Shown piece by piece: positions 23,165 through 32,120 of a stretch of DNA of 40,184 nucleotides. The notes under the pieces were generated by a model, which saw only the letters and a program-made list of their open reading frames with translations, made no database searches and was not told where the DNA came from. The stretch is from Hydrogenophilus sp. Lineage in GTDB: Bacteria; Pseudomonadota; Gammaproteobacteria; Burkholderiales; Thiobacillaceae. Location of the stretch: NCBI GenBank assembly GCA_020725195.1, contig DYFL01000022.1:1-40184 (forward strand). Reading direction: 5' to 3'. The stretch's first letter is position 1, and every line of letters starts with the position of its first letter. The translations under genes and the position numbers were made by a program.

Positions 23165-24001
23165 TCAGTGGATGTGCCCGAGGATGCCGTCGAGCTGGTC
23201 CAGGCTGGCGAATTCGATGGTCAGCCGCCCCTTGCCCTTGCGCCCGGCGCGGATGCTCACCTGGGCACCCAGCCTCTCCGACAGGCCCTCCTCCAGGCGC
23301 AGCACGTCGCGGTCCTTGGCCGCCTCCTTGTGCTCCCTGGGGTGCAGCAGCCGGGCGGCCAGGCGCTCCGCCTCGCGCACCGAGAGCCCGCGCCGCGCCA
23401 CCTCGTTGGCGGCGTCGACCTGCCTGGCGTGGGCGAGCGGCAGCAGCGCCCGGGCGTGGCCCATGTCCAGCCGGCCCTCCATCAGCATGGCCTGCACCGG
23501 CTTGGCCAGGTTCAGGAGGCGCAGCATGTTGGTCACCGCCACGCGGGAGCGGCCCACGGACTCGGCCGCCGTCTGATGGGTCATCTTGAATTCGTCGATC
23601 AGGCGCTGCAGGCCGTGGGCCTCCTCCATGGGGTTGAGGTTCTCGCGCTGGATGTTCTCGATGAGCGCCATCTTCAGCGCGGCCGCGTCGGGCACGTCGC
23701 GCACCAGGGCCGGCACCTCGCGCAACCCGGCGAGCTGGCTCGCGCGCCAGCGGCGCTCGCCGGCGATGATCTCGTAGCGGCCGCCCGGGAGCGTGCGGGC
23801 GAGGATGGGCTGCATCAGGCCCTGGGACCTGATCGACTCGGAAAGCTCCAGGAGCGCGGCCTCGTCCATGCGGGTGCGCGGCTGGTACCTGCCCGGCACC
23901 AGGCTCTCCACCGGCAACGTGAGCAAGCGCTCACCCTCCGCGGTTTCCCCACCGCTCAGCAGGGCATCCAGCCCCCGACCGAGTCCCTTAAGCTTTGCCA
24001 T
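23165..24001 (-). CDS. parB: ParB, chromosome partitioning CTPase
   Basis: Binds parS sites near the origin and spreads as a CTP-dependent clamp, giving ParA a centromere to move. The 278-residue protein has the ParA-contact N-terminus KGLGRGLDALL at 5-15, the CTP-binding motif GERRWRA at 81-87, ENIQREN at 115-121, a helix-turn-helix near 140-165 and a C-terminal dimer domain. It overlaps the parA end by 14 bases. Three parS-like sites lie in the window at 27480, 30253 and 38581. Confidence 0.97.
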   Translation of the reverse strand: MAKLKGLGRGLDALLSGGETAEGERLLTLPVESLVPGRYQPRTRMDEAALLELSESIRSQGLMQPILARTLPGGRYEIIAGERRWRASQLAGLREVPALVRDVPDAAALKMALIENIQRENLNPMEEAHGLQRLIDEFKMTHQTAAESVGRSRVAVTNMLRLLNLAKPVQAMLMEGRLDMGHARALLPLAHARQVDAANEVARRGLSVREAERLAARLLHPREHKEAAKDRDVLRLEEGLSERLGAQVSIRAGRKGKGRLTIEFASLDQLDGILGHIH

Positions 24002-24770
24002 GCTGCACGCCCTCCTGCCTGCGGATGATCTCTTCTGCCAGTTGCATGTACGCCTGCGCGCCCTTGGAGGCCTTGTCGTAGCCCAGGGCCGACAGGCCGT
24101 AGCTCGGGGCCTCGGCCAGGCGCACGTTGCGGGGGATGACCGTGTCGTAGACCTTGGCGCCGAAGTGGGCCTTGAGCTGGTCCGACACCTGCTGCGCCAG
24201 GGTGTTGCGCGGGTCGAACATGGCCCGCAGCAGCCCCTCGATCTCGATGCCCGGGTTGAGCCGGCCCTTGACCTTCTTCACCGTGTTGACCAGATCGGAC
24301 AGCCCCTCCAGGGCGAAGTATTCGCACTGCATGGGGATGATCACCGCCTGGGCCGCTGCCAGGGCGTTCACGGTGAGCAGGTTGAGCGCCGGCGGACAGT
24401 CGATGAGCACGAAGTCGTAGGCCCCGTCGATGCCCGCGAGGGCCTGGCCGAGCCGGTACTCCCGCTCGGCCTCGTCGACCAGTTCCACCTCCGCCCCGGC
24501 CAGGTCGCGGTTGGCGGGCACGAGATCGTAGCCGCCCTCCGAGCGGCGGGCCACGTCCGCGAGCTTGGCCTGGCGCAGCAGCAGGTGGTAGACGGTGCGC
24601 TCGAGGTGGCGCTTGTCCACGCCGCTGCCCATGGTGGCATTGCCCTGGGGATCCATGTCGACGAGCAGCACCCGCCGCCCCAGCAGGGCGAGCCCCGCGG
24701 CCAGGTTCACCGCCGTGGTGGTCTTGCCCACCCCGCCCTTCTGGTTGGTGATCGCCAAGATCCTCGCCAT
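23988..24770 (-). CDS. parA: ParA, chromosome partitioning ATPase
   Basis: Deviant Walker A ATPase (KGGVGKTT at 11-18; LLVDMDPQGN near 35-44) that binds the nucleoid and pulls ParB-parS complexes apart. The 260-residue protein starts at ATG 24770, whose A is shared with the rsmG TAA stop (TAATG), and it overlaps parB by 14 bases. Thus mnmG, rsmG, parA and parB are all overlapping and probably co-transcribed. Confidence 0.97.
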   Translation of the reverse strand: MARILAITNQKGGVGKTTTAVNLAAGLALLGRRVLLVDMDPQGNATMGSGVDKRHLERTVYHLLLRQAKLADVARRSEGGYDLVPANRDLAGAEVELVDEAEREYRLGQALAGIDGAYDFVLIDCPPALNLLTVNALAAAQAVIIPMQCEYFALEGLSDLVNTVKKVKGRLNPGIEIEGLLRAMFDPRNTLAQQVSDQLKAHFGAKVYDTVIPRNVRLAEAPSYGLSALGYDKASKGAQAYMQLAEEIIRRQEGVQHGKA

Positions 24771-25390
24771 TACACAGGCTCCATGATGATGATGTGCCGC
24801 GCCGCCTCCAGGCCGGGCACGTTCAGCGCCGCGTCGCGCGTGACCCGCGCCCCCTTGAGGGTCGCGACCTCCTCGTTGGGGTAGATCCCCTTCATGGCCA
24901 GCCATTCGCCGCCCTCGGCCAGCAGGTGCCGGGTCAGGGCGACGAATTCGGACAGGTCGCTGAAGGCGCGGGATACGATCTGCGCGTAGGGCCGCGGCGG
25001 CCGGAAGGCCTCCGCCCGCGCATGCACCACCTCCACGTTCTTGAGCCCCAGCTCGATGGCCGCCTGCTGCATGAAGGCGCACTTCTTCTGGCTCGCGTCG
25101 AGCAGCGTCACATGCATCGCCGGCCGCGCCATGGCCAGCGGGATGCCGGGCAGGCCGCCGCCGCTGCCCACGTCGAGGAGCCGGTCCGCCGTCACGTGCG
25201 GCAGCACCGCGAGGCTGTCGAGGAGATGATGGGTGAGCATGCGCTCCGGCTCGTGGATCGCGGTCAGGTTGTAGGTCTTGTTCCACCTGGCCAGGAGGCC
25301 CAGGTAGGCCATGAGCCTGCCCCGGACCCCGGCATCCAGCTCCAGGCCCATGCCCGCGATACCCTCGGCGAGCCGCGTCTCCAGGCTCAT
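24770..25390 (-). CDS. rsmG: 16S rRNA (guanine527-N7)-methyltransferase
   Basis: Methylates N7 of G527 in 16S rRNA with S-adenosylmethionine; loss gives low-level streptomycin resistance in other bacteria. The 206-residue protein has the SAM-binding motif [16 protein letters not shown] at about 71-86 and the N-terminal [10 protein letters not shown] at 36-45. The ATG at 25390 overlaps the mnmG stop (ATGA), so the longer open frame upstream is not coding. Normal length. Confidence 0.96.
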   Translation of the reverse strand: MSLETRLAEGIAGMGLELDAGVRGRLMAYLGLLARWNKTYNLTAIHEPERMLTHHLLDSLAVLPHVTADRLLDVGSGGGLPGIPLAMARPAMHVTLLDASQKKCAFMQQAAIELGLKNVEVVHARAEAFRPPRPYAQIVSRAFSDLSEFVALTRHLLAEGGEWLAMKGIYPNEEVATLKGARVTRDAALNVPGLEAARHIIIMEPV

Positions 25391-27411
25391 GCCGCCCCCT
25401 TCAGCAGATCCCCGCGCTTGAGGTGGACCAGCAGCACGGAGACGGCCGCGGGGGTCACGCCCTGGATGCGCGCGGCCTGGCCCAGGGTGGCCGGGCGCTG
25501 CTGGCAGAGTTTCTGGCGCACCTCCATGGACAGTCCCGTGAGGCTCATGTAGTCGATGCCCGCGGGCAGCCGCAGCTCCTCGTACTGGCGATGCCGCTCG
25601 ATTTCCTCGCGCTGACGCTCGATGTAGCCGGCGTACTTGGCCTGGATCTCCACCTGCTCCCTCGCCTCGGCATCGGTGAGGCCAGGCCCGGCGTCGGGCA
25701 GGGTCATCAGCGCCTCGTAGTCCACCTCCGGCCGGCGCAGCAGGTCGAACAGGCTGTATTGGCTGCGGCCGCCGCTGCGCGGCTTCACGCCGGCTTCGCC
25801 TGCATGGGCCTCCGCCGAAGCGAAGCCGCCGCCCTCGGCGCCGGCTGCGTTTTCCCGCTCGACGGGCTTGCCCCCGAGCCTGGCCACCACATCGGGTGGC
25901 AGCAGTTTGAGATCCACCCAAGTCGACCTCAGACGCTCGGCCTCGCGGGCGACGGCCTCGCGCTTCGCCTCGAAGCGGGCCCAGCGGGCGTCGTCGACCA
26001 CGCCGAGCCGGCGGCCGGTCTCGGTGAGCCTCAGGTCGGCGTTGTCCTCGCGCAGGCTCAAGCGGTATTCCGCCCGGCTGGTGAACATGCGGTAGGGCTC
26101 GCTCACCCCGCGGGTGATGAGGTCGTCGACCAGCACGCCGAGGTAGGCCTCGTCCCGGCGCGGCCACCAGGACTCCTTCTCCTGGACGAAGAGGCCGGCG
26201 TTGATGCCCGCGAGCAGCCCCTGGGCGGCGGCCTCCTCGTAGCCCGTGGTGCCGTTGATCTGGCCGGCGAAGAAGAGGCCGGCGATGGCCCGGGTCTCCA
26301 GGCTGGGCTGCAGGCCCCGCGGGTCGTAGTAGTCGTACTCGATGGCATAGCCCGGGCGCAGGATGTGCGCCCGCTCCAGGCCGCGGATGGAGCGCACGAG
26401 TGCGAGCTGCACGTCGAAGGGCAGGCTGGTGGAGATGCCGTTGGGGTAGACCTCGTGGGTGCCGAGCCCCTCGGGCTCCAGGAAGACCTGGTGCGAGGCC
26501 TTGTCGGCGAAGCGCTGAATCTTGTCCTCGATCGACGGGCAGTAGCGCGGCCCCACTCCCTCGATGACGCCCGCATACAGGGGCGAGCGGTCCAGCCCGC
26601 CGCGGATGATCTCGTGGGTGCGCGCGTTGGTCTGCGCGATCCAGCAGGGCAGCTGCCTGGGGTGCAGGTCGCGGCTGCCCAGGAAGGAGAAGACCGGCGC
26701 CGGGTCGTCGCCCGGCTGCAGCTGCAGCGCGGAATAGTCGATGCTGCGCCCGTCGATGCGCGGCGGCGTGCCGGTCTTGAGCCGCCCGACCGGCAGCTTC
26801 AGCTCCCTGAGCCGCGCCGCCAGGCTGACCGCGGGCGGGTCACCCATGCGCCCGGCCTGGAAGTGCTCCAGGCCGACGTGGATGAGGCCGTCGAGGAAGG
26901 TGCCGGCGGTGAGCACCACGGCGCGGGCCTGGAAGACGACCCCCAGCTGGGTCCTGACGCCCGCGACCCGGTCGCCCTCGAGCAGGAGGTCGTCCACCGC
27001 CTGCTGGAAGAGGGTGAGGTTGGCCTGGTTCTCCAGGCGGCGGCGGATCGCCTGCCTGTAGAGGACGCGGTCGGCCTGGGCGCGGGTGGCGCGCACCGCC
27101 GGGCCCTTGCTGGAATTGAGGATGCGGAACTGGATTCCGGCCTCGTCGGCGGCGAGGGCCATGGCCCCGCCCAGGGCGTCCACCTCCTTGACCAGATGTC
27201 CCTTGCCGATGCCCCCGATGGAGGGGTTGCAGGACATGGCCCCCAGGGTCTCGAGGTTGTGCGTGAGCAGCAGGGTCGCGACGCCCATGCGCGCGCAGGC
27301 GAGTGCGGCCTCGGTGCCGGCATGGCCCCCGCCCACCACGATCACGTCGAAAGCGTCCGGAAAACGAAACGGCGCAGGCGGCGCCCTCCGTTCCGTTTCT
27401 TTGGGAATCAT
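25387..27411 (-). CDS. mnmG: MnmG, tRNA U34 carboxymethylaminomethyl modification enzyme, with an in-frame repeat insertion
   Basis: FAD protein that acts with MnmE (here at 32121-33461) to modify U34 in tRNAs that read two-codon sets. The FAD fold shows [19 protein letters not shown] from 26, [13 protein letters not shown] follows, and the C-terminal helical domain ends with [18 protein letters not shown]. It is 674 residues, about 45 more than E. coli. Part is a longer N-terminus before the FAD motif. The rest is an Ala/Gly-rich insert before the conserved LLRRPEVDY; residues 531-551 of it are encoded by a copy of the 69-bp repeat. ATG at 27411 was chosen; upstream codons have no support. 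Confidence 0.96.
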   Translation of the reverse strand: MIPKETERRAPPAPFRFPDAFDVIVVGGGHAGTEAALACARMGVATLLLTHNLETLGAMSCNPSIGGIGKGHLVKEVDALGGAMALAADEAGIQFRILNSSKGPAVRATRAQADRVLYRQAIRRRLENQANLTLFQQAVDDLLLEGDRVAGVRTQLGVVFQARAVVLTAGTFLDGLIHVGLEHFQAGRMGDPPAVSLAARLRELKLPVGRLKTGTPPRIDGRSIDYSALQLQPGDDPAPVFSFLGSRDLHPRQLPCWIAQTNARTHEIIRGGLDRSPLYAGVIEGVGPRYCPSIEDKIQRFADKASHQVFLEPEGLGTHEVYPNGISTSLPFDVQLALVRSIRGLERAHILRPGYAIEYDYYDPRGLQPSLETRAIAGLFFAGQINGTTGYEEAAAQGLLAGINAGLFVQEKESWWPRRDEAYLGVLVDDLITRGVSEPYRMFTSRAEYRLSLREDNADLRLTETGRRLGVVDDARWARFEAKREAVAREAERLRSTWVDLKLLPPDVVARLGGKPVERENAAGAEGGGFASAEAHAGEAGVKPRSGGRSQYSLFDLLRRPEVDYEALMTLPDAGPGLTDAEAREQVEIQAKYAGYIERQREEIERHRQYEELRLPAGIDYMSLTGLSMEVRQKLCQQRPATLGQAARIQGVTPAAVSVLLVHLKRGDLLKGAA
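25759..25819 (-). repeat. Copy of the 69-bp structured repeat inside mnmG
   Basis: On the minus strand this 61-bp stretch aligns without gaps to the core of tandem copy 2 (921-981), with 48 of 61 bases equal by hand count. The translated frames agree too: [20 protein letters not shown] here against [20 protein letters not shown] in the intergenic copy, 14 of 20 identical. It begins TTCGGCGGAGGC and ends GGCCGCAGCCAA. It lies where other MnmG proteins go directly from the preceding helix to LLRRPE. Confidence 0.85.
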
Positions 27412-27809
27412 GCAGTTAGCCTGTGCCGCGCGATGCCGAAAAGGGGGCCCATCATACGCCAAAATCCGGGCCCGGGGTGTGTTCCACGTGAAACAGGCGC
27501 CCCTGCGAGGGCGGTGGCCGGGCGCCTATTTCCCCCCGCAACGGGCCAGCCGCCGTGGCGCCCGATCAGACCGATCCACCGGCCATTCTCGGCTGACCCC
27601 GTTTCGGAATCCGGCAAGATCGAGCTGCCGCAGGCGGCCTCGCCGCCCGGCTGGTGCAGCACATCCGGGGCACGGACACGGTCACCGCCCGCTGGATCGC
27701 CTCCTGCGGCCGACCCCCGGCTTGCCCCGCGGCGGCGGCGCGGGGTAAATTTCCAGCGCAAGGATATTCGAGCGGCAAGAAAACGCCTTTTTGGAGGGGG
27801 AGGAACGCC
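27412..27809. other. mnmG-lipoprotein intergenic region (398 bp)
   Basis: Divergent promoter region. It holds a parS site (27480-27495) and, just beside it, an inverted pair AGGCGCCC (27495-27502) / GGGCGCCT (27520-27527). In frame 1 around 27618-27707 a short translation, AARLVQHIRGTDTVTARW, recalls the segment before the GGDEF motif of diguanylate cyclases, so it may be a decayed fragment; stop codons and the lack of the rest make it non-coding. No promoter is obvious. Confidence 0.4.
27480..27495. promoter_or_regulatory. parS site 1
   Basis: TGTTCCACGTGAAACA is identical to the Bacillus subtilis parS sequence and a one-base variant of the perfect palindrome TGTTTCACGTGAAACA. It lies upstream of the mnmG-rsmG-parA-parB genes and about 8 kb from dnaA, as expected for a ParB centromere site. 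Confidence 0.93.
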
Positions 27810-28529
27810 ATGATCGGTCGCCTGCTGTCGGTCTGCCTGCTGCTGGTCCTGCTCGCCGGTTGCGCCGGCACCGGCAGCCTGTCCAACACCCGCGGCCAGC
27901 AGCTCGCCGCGCAAGGGGGGCTGAAGCGCCTGCTGGTGCTGCCGCCCGAGGTGACCGTGAGCCAGCTCTCCGCCGGCGGCCTGGTAGAGAAGGTGCCCGA
28001 GTGGAGCCGGCAGGCGGAGCACAACTTCACCACGGCCCTGGCCGGGCTGCACGCCAGCGGGCAGAAGGTGGCCCTGGTCCCATTGCCCGAGCTGGGCGAG
28101 GCCGAACAGGAGGCCCTGGAAGAGCACCTCGCCCTCTATGCCCAGGTGGCCAACGACGCCTTTTTCCTGCCCCGCGTCCCGGGCTGGCAGCACAAACAGG
28201 CCCGCTTCGACTACACCCTCGGCCCCGGCCTCGCCTATCTGCGGGACAGGACCGGCGCCGATGTCGCCCTGATGGTGGTGGGCCAGGACACCGTCTCCAC
28301 GCACGAGCGCAAGGCGTTGATGGTGGTGGGGGCGCTGTTCGGGGTGAGCGTGCCCCTGGGCGTCACCTTCATGACCGCCGGCGTGGTCGACCTGAAGACC
28401 GGCGATCTGCTCTGGGTCAACTACGACGTGAGCGGCACGGGGGACATGCGCGTATCCAAGGACGCCCGGTCGGCCTTGCAGTCGCTGCTCAAGGGCTACC
28501 CCGACAGCGCCCTGACCCTGCAGCCCTGA
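27810..28529 (+). CDS. Lipoprotein of unknown function
   Basis: A 239-residue protein with a lipoprotein signal: MIGRLLSVCLLLVLLAGC puts the lipidated cysteine at 18. It probably faces the periplasm. The body has alternating hydrophobic strands (LKRLLVLPPEVTV; ADVALMVVGQDTVS; VDLKTGDLLWVNYD) that suggest a mixed alpha/beta fold like that of other envelope lipoproteins that build on a GxxxxDL(K/R)TG motif. I do not recognise a named family. GGAGGGGGAGG lies just before ATG 27810. The stop overlaps the M48 start (TGATG), so the genes are coupled. Confidence 0.85.
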   Translation: MIGRLLSVCLLLVLLAGCAGTGSLSNTRGQQLAAQGGLKRLLVLPPEVTVSQLSAGGLVEKVPEWSRQAEHNFTTALAGLHASGQKVALVPLPELGEAEQEALEEHLALYAQVANDAFFLPRVPGWQHKQARFDYTLGPGLAYLRDRTGADVALMVVGQDTVSTHERKALMVVGALFGVSVPLGVTFMTAGVVDLKTGDLLWVNYDVSGTGDMRVSKDARSALQSLLKGYPDSALTLQP

Positions 28530-29677
28530 TGCGCCGCCGCCTGTTGCCCGCCCTGGCCTGGCTGCTGCTGGGGGCCGCCCAGCCCGCCTGGGCGGGCGGC
28601 GAGGTCCGGGCCTTCGTGGACAAGGTGGACCCGGCGGCGCTCGCCCGGGAGGAGGCGCGCCTGTGGCAGCTCTCGGACGAGGCCGACCGCATGCTGCGCA
28701 AGAGCGGCAAGCTCCTGGGCGATCCGGCCCTCGACGCCTACCTGCAGGGGGTGCTCGAGCGGCTCTATCCCGAGTTCCGCGGCAACCTGCGCATCCGCGC
28801 CGTGCGCGACCCCATGCTCAACGCCTTCGCCCTGCCCAGCGGCAGCCTTTACATCCACACCGGGCTCGTCGCCCGGCTGCAGAACGAGGCCCAGCTCGCC
28901 GCGGTACTCGCCCACGAGGGCGCGCATTTCGTCGGCCGCCACGGCTATCGCCACGGCAGCGCCGCCCGGAGCGCCACGGCGGCCATGGCCGTGATCCAGA
29001 TCCTGGGCGTGCCCATCGTCGGCGAGGTCATCGCGCTTTCCTCCATCAGCGGCTATTCCCGGGAGCACGAGACCGAGGCCGACGAGATCGGCTTCCAGCG
29101 CCTGGCCGCGGCCGGCTACGACCCGCGCGAGGGGGCGCGCATCTTCGAGTACCTCATGGCCGAGGTGAAGGTCGCCGAGCTCAAGGAGCCCTTCTTCTTT
29201 TCCAGCCATCCCAGGCTGTCGGAGCGCCTGGACAACTTCACCCGGCTTGCCGCCGCCCTGCCGCCCGCAGGCGAGGCCGGCGCCGCACGGTTCATGGCGG
29301 CCACGGCGGCGCTGCGCGAGCAGGCGATCGAGGCGGACCTGTCCGCCGGACGCTACAGGAGCGTCATCCTCATCCTGGAGGATGCGCAGCGCCGGCACGG
29401 CTATCCCCGCCATGCCGACTACTACCTGGGCGAGGCCTACCGCCTGCGCGCCGGCGAGGGCGACCTGGGCAAGGCCGAGGCGGCCCACCTCGGCGCCGCC
29501 CTGGCCGCGCCGGGCTTCGCGCCGACCTACCGGGCGCTCGGCCTGCTCAGGATGAAGGCCGGCGATCCCGCGCGTGCGCGCCGCTATTTCGAGCTGTACC
29601 TGGCCAAGGCGCCCGGGGCCCAGGACAGGGCCTACATCGAGCTCTACCTGGATCAAATCCGACAGGAGGCAAAATGA
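28529..29677 (+). CDS. Periplasmic M48 metalloprotease with C-terminal TPR-like helices
   Basis: Zinc protease related to BepA/YfgC and LoiP, probably for envelope quality control. The 382-residue protein has a cleavable signal peptide (MRRRLLPALAWLLLGAAQPAWA, cut near residue 22). The zinc motif HEGAH is at 129-133 and the third ligand is likely Glu181 in EHETEADEIG. The conserved PSGSLYIHTGL, which holds the strand beside the active site, is at 103-113. The last 110 or so residues are helical, TPR-like (YYLGEAYRLR; APTYRALGLLRMKAGDPARARRYFE in part). It sits between two lipoprotein genes with overlapping start and stop codons on both sides. Confidence 0.93.
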   Translation: MRRRLLPALAWLLLGAAQPAWAGGEVRAFVDKVDPAALAREEARLWQLSDEADRMLRKSGKLLGDPALDAYLQGVLERLYPEFRGNLRIRAVRDPMLNAFALPSGSLYIHTGLVARLQNEAQLAAVLAHEGAHFVGRHGYRHGSAARSATAAMAVIQILGVPIVGEVIALSSISGYSREHETEADEIGFQRLAAAGYDPREGARIFEYLMAEVKVAELKEPFFFSSHPRLSERLDNFTRLAAALPPAGEAGAARFMAATAALREQAIEADLSAGRYRSVILILEDAQRRHGYPRHADYYLGEAYRLRAGEGDLGKAEAAHLGAALAAPGFAPTYRALGLLRMKAGDPARARRYFELYLAKAPGAQDRAYIELYLDQIRQEAK

Positions 29678-30222
29678 AGCACCTCATCACGATCGCGCTG
29701 GCGCTCGGGCTTTCCGGCTGCGCCGCCTGGACCCACTATCCCCAGGGCGGGACGCTCGCCGACCCCAGCGGCCGGTTCAGCATCCAGGCGCCGCCGGACT
29801 GGGTGCGCAACAACCTGGCCAGCGACCGCATCCTGCTGACCCGCGACGGGCCGCATACGCAGCAGATCGTCCTCGCCCGGCACGACTTCGACAAGGCCTT
29901 CCCCAGGCTCAAGAAGACCGTGGATGCCAAGACCCTTCCCACGGAGCTGGCCGAGCTCGCCGTCGCCGAGATGAAGAGCCAGGACGCGATGGCCAACCTG
30001 CGCATCCTCGACAGCCGGCCGGCCCGGCTCGGCCCCCTGCTGGGGTTCCGCCTGCACGTGCGCTACCGGACCGATGCGGGGCTCACCATCGATCGGCTCG
30101 GCTACGGCGCGGTGAGCGAAAAAGGGGTGTTCCTGTTGAGCTACACGGCGCCGCAGCTGCACTATTTCGAGCGCGACCTGCCGGCCTTCGAGCGCGTCGT
30201 CGCCAGCTTCAAGCCCGTCTGA
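29674..30222 (+). CDS. Small lipoprotein of unknown function
   Basis: A 182-residue protein with signal MKHLITIALALGLSGC, cysteine 16 being the lipid site. The mature part opens with DPSGRFSIQAPPDWV, typical of secreted beta-rich proteins whose first strand is a PxxW-type motif, and ends VFLLSYTAPQLHYFERDLPAFERVVASFKPV in similar style (PsbP/DUF-like fold is possible). The ATG overlaps the M48 stop codon (ATGA). I cannot name a family. The set ends at 30222, followed by a parS site. Confidence 0.85.
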   Translation: MKHLITIALALGLSGCAAWTHYPQGGTLADPSGRFSIQAPPDWVRNNLASDRILLTRDGPHTQQIVLARHDFDKAFPRLKKTVDAKTLPTELAELAVAEMKSQDAMANLRILDSRPARLGPLLGFRLHVRYRTDAGLTIDRLGYGAVSEKGVFLLSYTAPQLHYFERDLPAFERVVASFKPV

Positions 30223-30252
30223 CGGGGCATCCGCCTTCGCGGTCGGAGGGCT

Positions 30253-30268
30253 TGTTCCACGTGGAACA
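30253..30268. promoter_or_regulatory. parS site 2
   Basis: TGTTCCACGTGGAACA is a perfect 16-bp palindrome and differs from the TGTTTCACGTGAAACA consensus at two symmetric positions. It lies in the short convergent gap between the small lipoprotein gene and the ABC exporter, five bases before the exporter stop codon. Confidence 0.9.
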
Positions 30269-30273
30269 AGACT

Positions 30274-32064
30274 TCAGGCGTGGACATAGAGCTTGTGGTA
30301 GAGCCCGCCGCGGCGCATGAGGGCTTCGTGGCTGCCCTCCTCCACCACGCGGCCGTTCTCGAAGACCAGGATGCGGTCGGCCTGGCGCACGGCCGACAGC
30401 CGGTGGGCGATGATCAGGGTGGTGCGCCCCCTGAGGAAGCCGGCCAGGGCCTGGTGCAGGTGCCGCTCGGTCTGCGCGTCGAGGGCCGAGGTGGCCTCGT
30501 CCAGGATGACCAGCCTGGGCCGGGCGAGGATCATGCGGGCGATGGCCAGGCGCTGGCGCTGGCCGCCGGAGAGCCGCACCCCCTGCCGCCCCACCACGGT
30601 GTCGAGGCCCTTGGGCAGCTGCGCCACCACGTCCTGGAGCTGGGCGATGGCCAGGGCCTGCCAGAGTTCGTCGTCCGTGCGCGTCTGCCCCATGTCGAGG
30701 TTGGCGCGCACGGTGTCGTTGAAGAGCACCGGGTGCTGCAGGACCGCGCCGACGTTGTCGCGCACCCGCTCCCAGCCGATCTCCTCCACCGGCACCCCGT
30801 CGAAGCGCAGCGTGCCGGTCTGGGCCGGATACAGCCCCAGGAGCACCTGCACCAGGGTGGACTTGCCGCCGCCCGAGGCCCCCACCAGGGCCACCTTCTC
30901 GCCGGGTGCGATGGCCAGGTCGACGCGGTCCAGGATGGGCTCGCCGTCGGTGTAGGCGAAGCTCACGCCCTCCAGGGTGAGGCCCACGGTCTCGCGCCCG
31001 GAGAAGGGGTCGGCGCGGGCCGGCCAGGACTCGACCGGCTTCAGGGCGAGCAGCCGGTTGATGCGGCCCAGCGCCCCATTGGCCGCGTACCAGGCGTGCT
31101 GGATGTTGATGATCTCCTGCACCGGCGACATCATGAACCAGAGGTAGCCGAAGACGGCCATCATCTGGCCGATCGTAAGGTCGGAGTACACCACCATGAA
31201 CATCGCCAGGGCGCGGAAGGCGTCGAAGCCCGCCAGGAAGACGAAGAAGGACACCCGGCTCAGGGCGTCGGACTTCCAGGCGTAGGCGGCGGCGTGGCGC
31301 CGGATGCCGGCGGCCTGCTCCGCCACCCGGGCGAGGTAATGCCGCTCCCGGTTCATGGCGCGGATCTGGGCGAGCGCGTCCAGGGTCTCGGCGAGGGCCG
31401 ACTGGAAGGCCTCGAAGGCGCTGTTCTCCCGCTTCTTCAGCTCCTTCACCCTTTTCCCCAGCCGGGTGGAGAAGAGGATCACCACCGGGTTCAGGAGCAG
31501 GATGAACAGCGCGAGCTGCCAGTGCATCCACAGCAGGATGATCGACACGCCGACGAGCGAGAGCGCCGCCACGATGAAGCCGGAGACCGACGCCCCGAGG
31601 AAGCTGTCGACCGCGTTGAGGTCGGTGACGAAATGCGAGGTGACCTTGCCCGAACCCAGGGTCTCGTATTCCGACAGGGCGATCCCTGAGAGCCGGTCCA
31701 GCATGCGCCTGCGGATGCGGTAGACCGCCTCCTTCGCGGCCAGGGAGAAGGTCCGGGTCTGCCAGACGTTGAGCAGAATGGCGGCCAGCCTCAGGATCAG
31801 GGTGAGGGCCAGGGCGGCGGCGATGAACAGCACCGGGCCGTGCCAGGCCTGCGGAAACAGGGGGCCCACGGCGGCGATGAAGGCGCCGGGGTGCCCCAGC
31901 AGGACCTCGTCCACCAGCAGGGGCAGGATCAGCGGGATCGGCACCGCGCAGATCACGGCGGCGAGGGCGATCAGGTTGCCCCTGACGAGGGCGGGCCTGT
32001 TCGCCTTCAGGCCATCGAGGATGCCGCCCCAGGTCAGCGGCGGCATGCGGTCGGGTTCGCTCAT
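30274..32064 (-). CDS. ABC exporter with fused membrane and ATPase domains
   Basis: Half-size exporter of the MsbA/LmrA type, 596 residues, likely a homodimer. Six membrane helices (about 28-345) precede the ATPase: Walker A GASGGGKST at 395-403, signature LSGGQRQ at 498-504, Walker B LVILDE at 518-523 and the H-loop in IIAHRLS. The substrate cannot be told; lipid, peptide or drug export are all possible. The ATG at 32064 was chosen; upstream codons add nine residues, and an ATG at 32046 is also possible. It lies 56 bp after mnmE on the same strand. Confidence 0.93.
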   Translation of the reverse strand: MSEPDRMPPLTWGGILDGLKANRPALVRGNLIALAAVICAVPIPLILPLLVDEVLLGHPGAFIAAVGPLFPQAWHGPVLFIAAALALTLILRLAAILLNVWQTRTFSLAAKEAVYRIRRRMLDRLSGIALSEYETLGSGKVTSHFVTDLNAVDSFLGASVSGFIVAALSLVGVSIILLWMHWQLALFILLLNPVVILFSTRLGKRVKELKKRENSAFEAFQSALAETLDALAQIRAMNRERHYLARVAEQAAGIRRHAAAYAWKSDALSRVSFFVFLAGFDAFRALAMFMVVYSDLTIGQMMAVFGYLWFMMSPVQEIINIQHAWYAANGALGRINRLLALKPVESWPARADPFSGRETVGLTLEGVSFAYTDGEPILDRVDLAIAPGEKVALVGASGGGKSTLVQVLLGLYPAQTGTLRFDGVPVEEIGWERVRDNVGAVLQHPVLFNDTVRANLDMGQTRTDDELWQALAIAQLQDVVAQLPKGLDTVVGRQGVRLSGGQRQRLAIARMILARPRLVILDEATSALDAQTERHLHQALAGFLRGRTTLIIAHRLSAVRQADRILVFENGRVVEEGSHEALMRRGGLYHKLYVHA

Positions 32065-32120
32065 CTCGGCATCTCTTCGCCTCGGTCCCATTCTATCCCT
32101 CGCGGCCGCGGGGCAAGGCC

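Noticed and set aside
25391-26167. A longer RsmG or a fused protein in the open frame upstream of rsmG
   Set aside because: That part is antisense-frame reading of mnmG; ATG 25390 overlaps the mnmG stop and gives the normal protein length.
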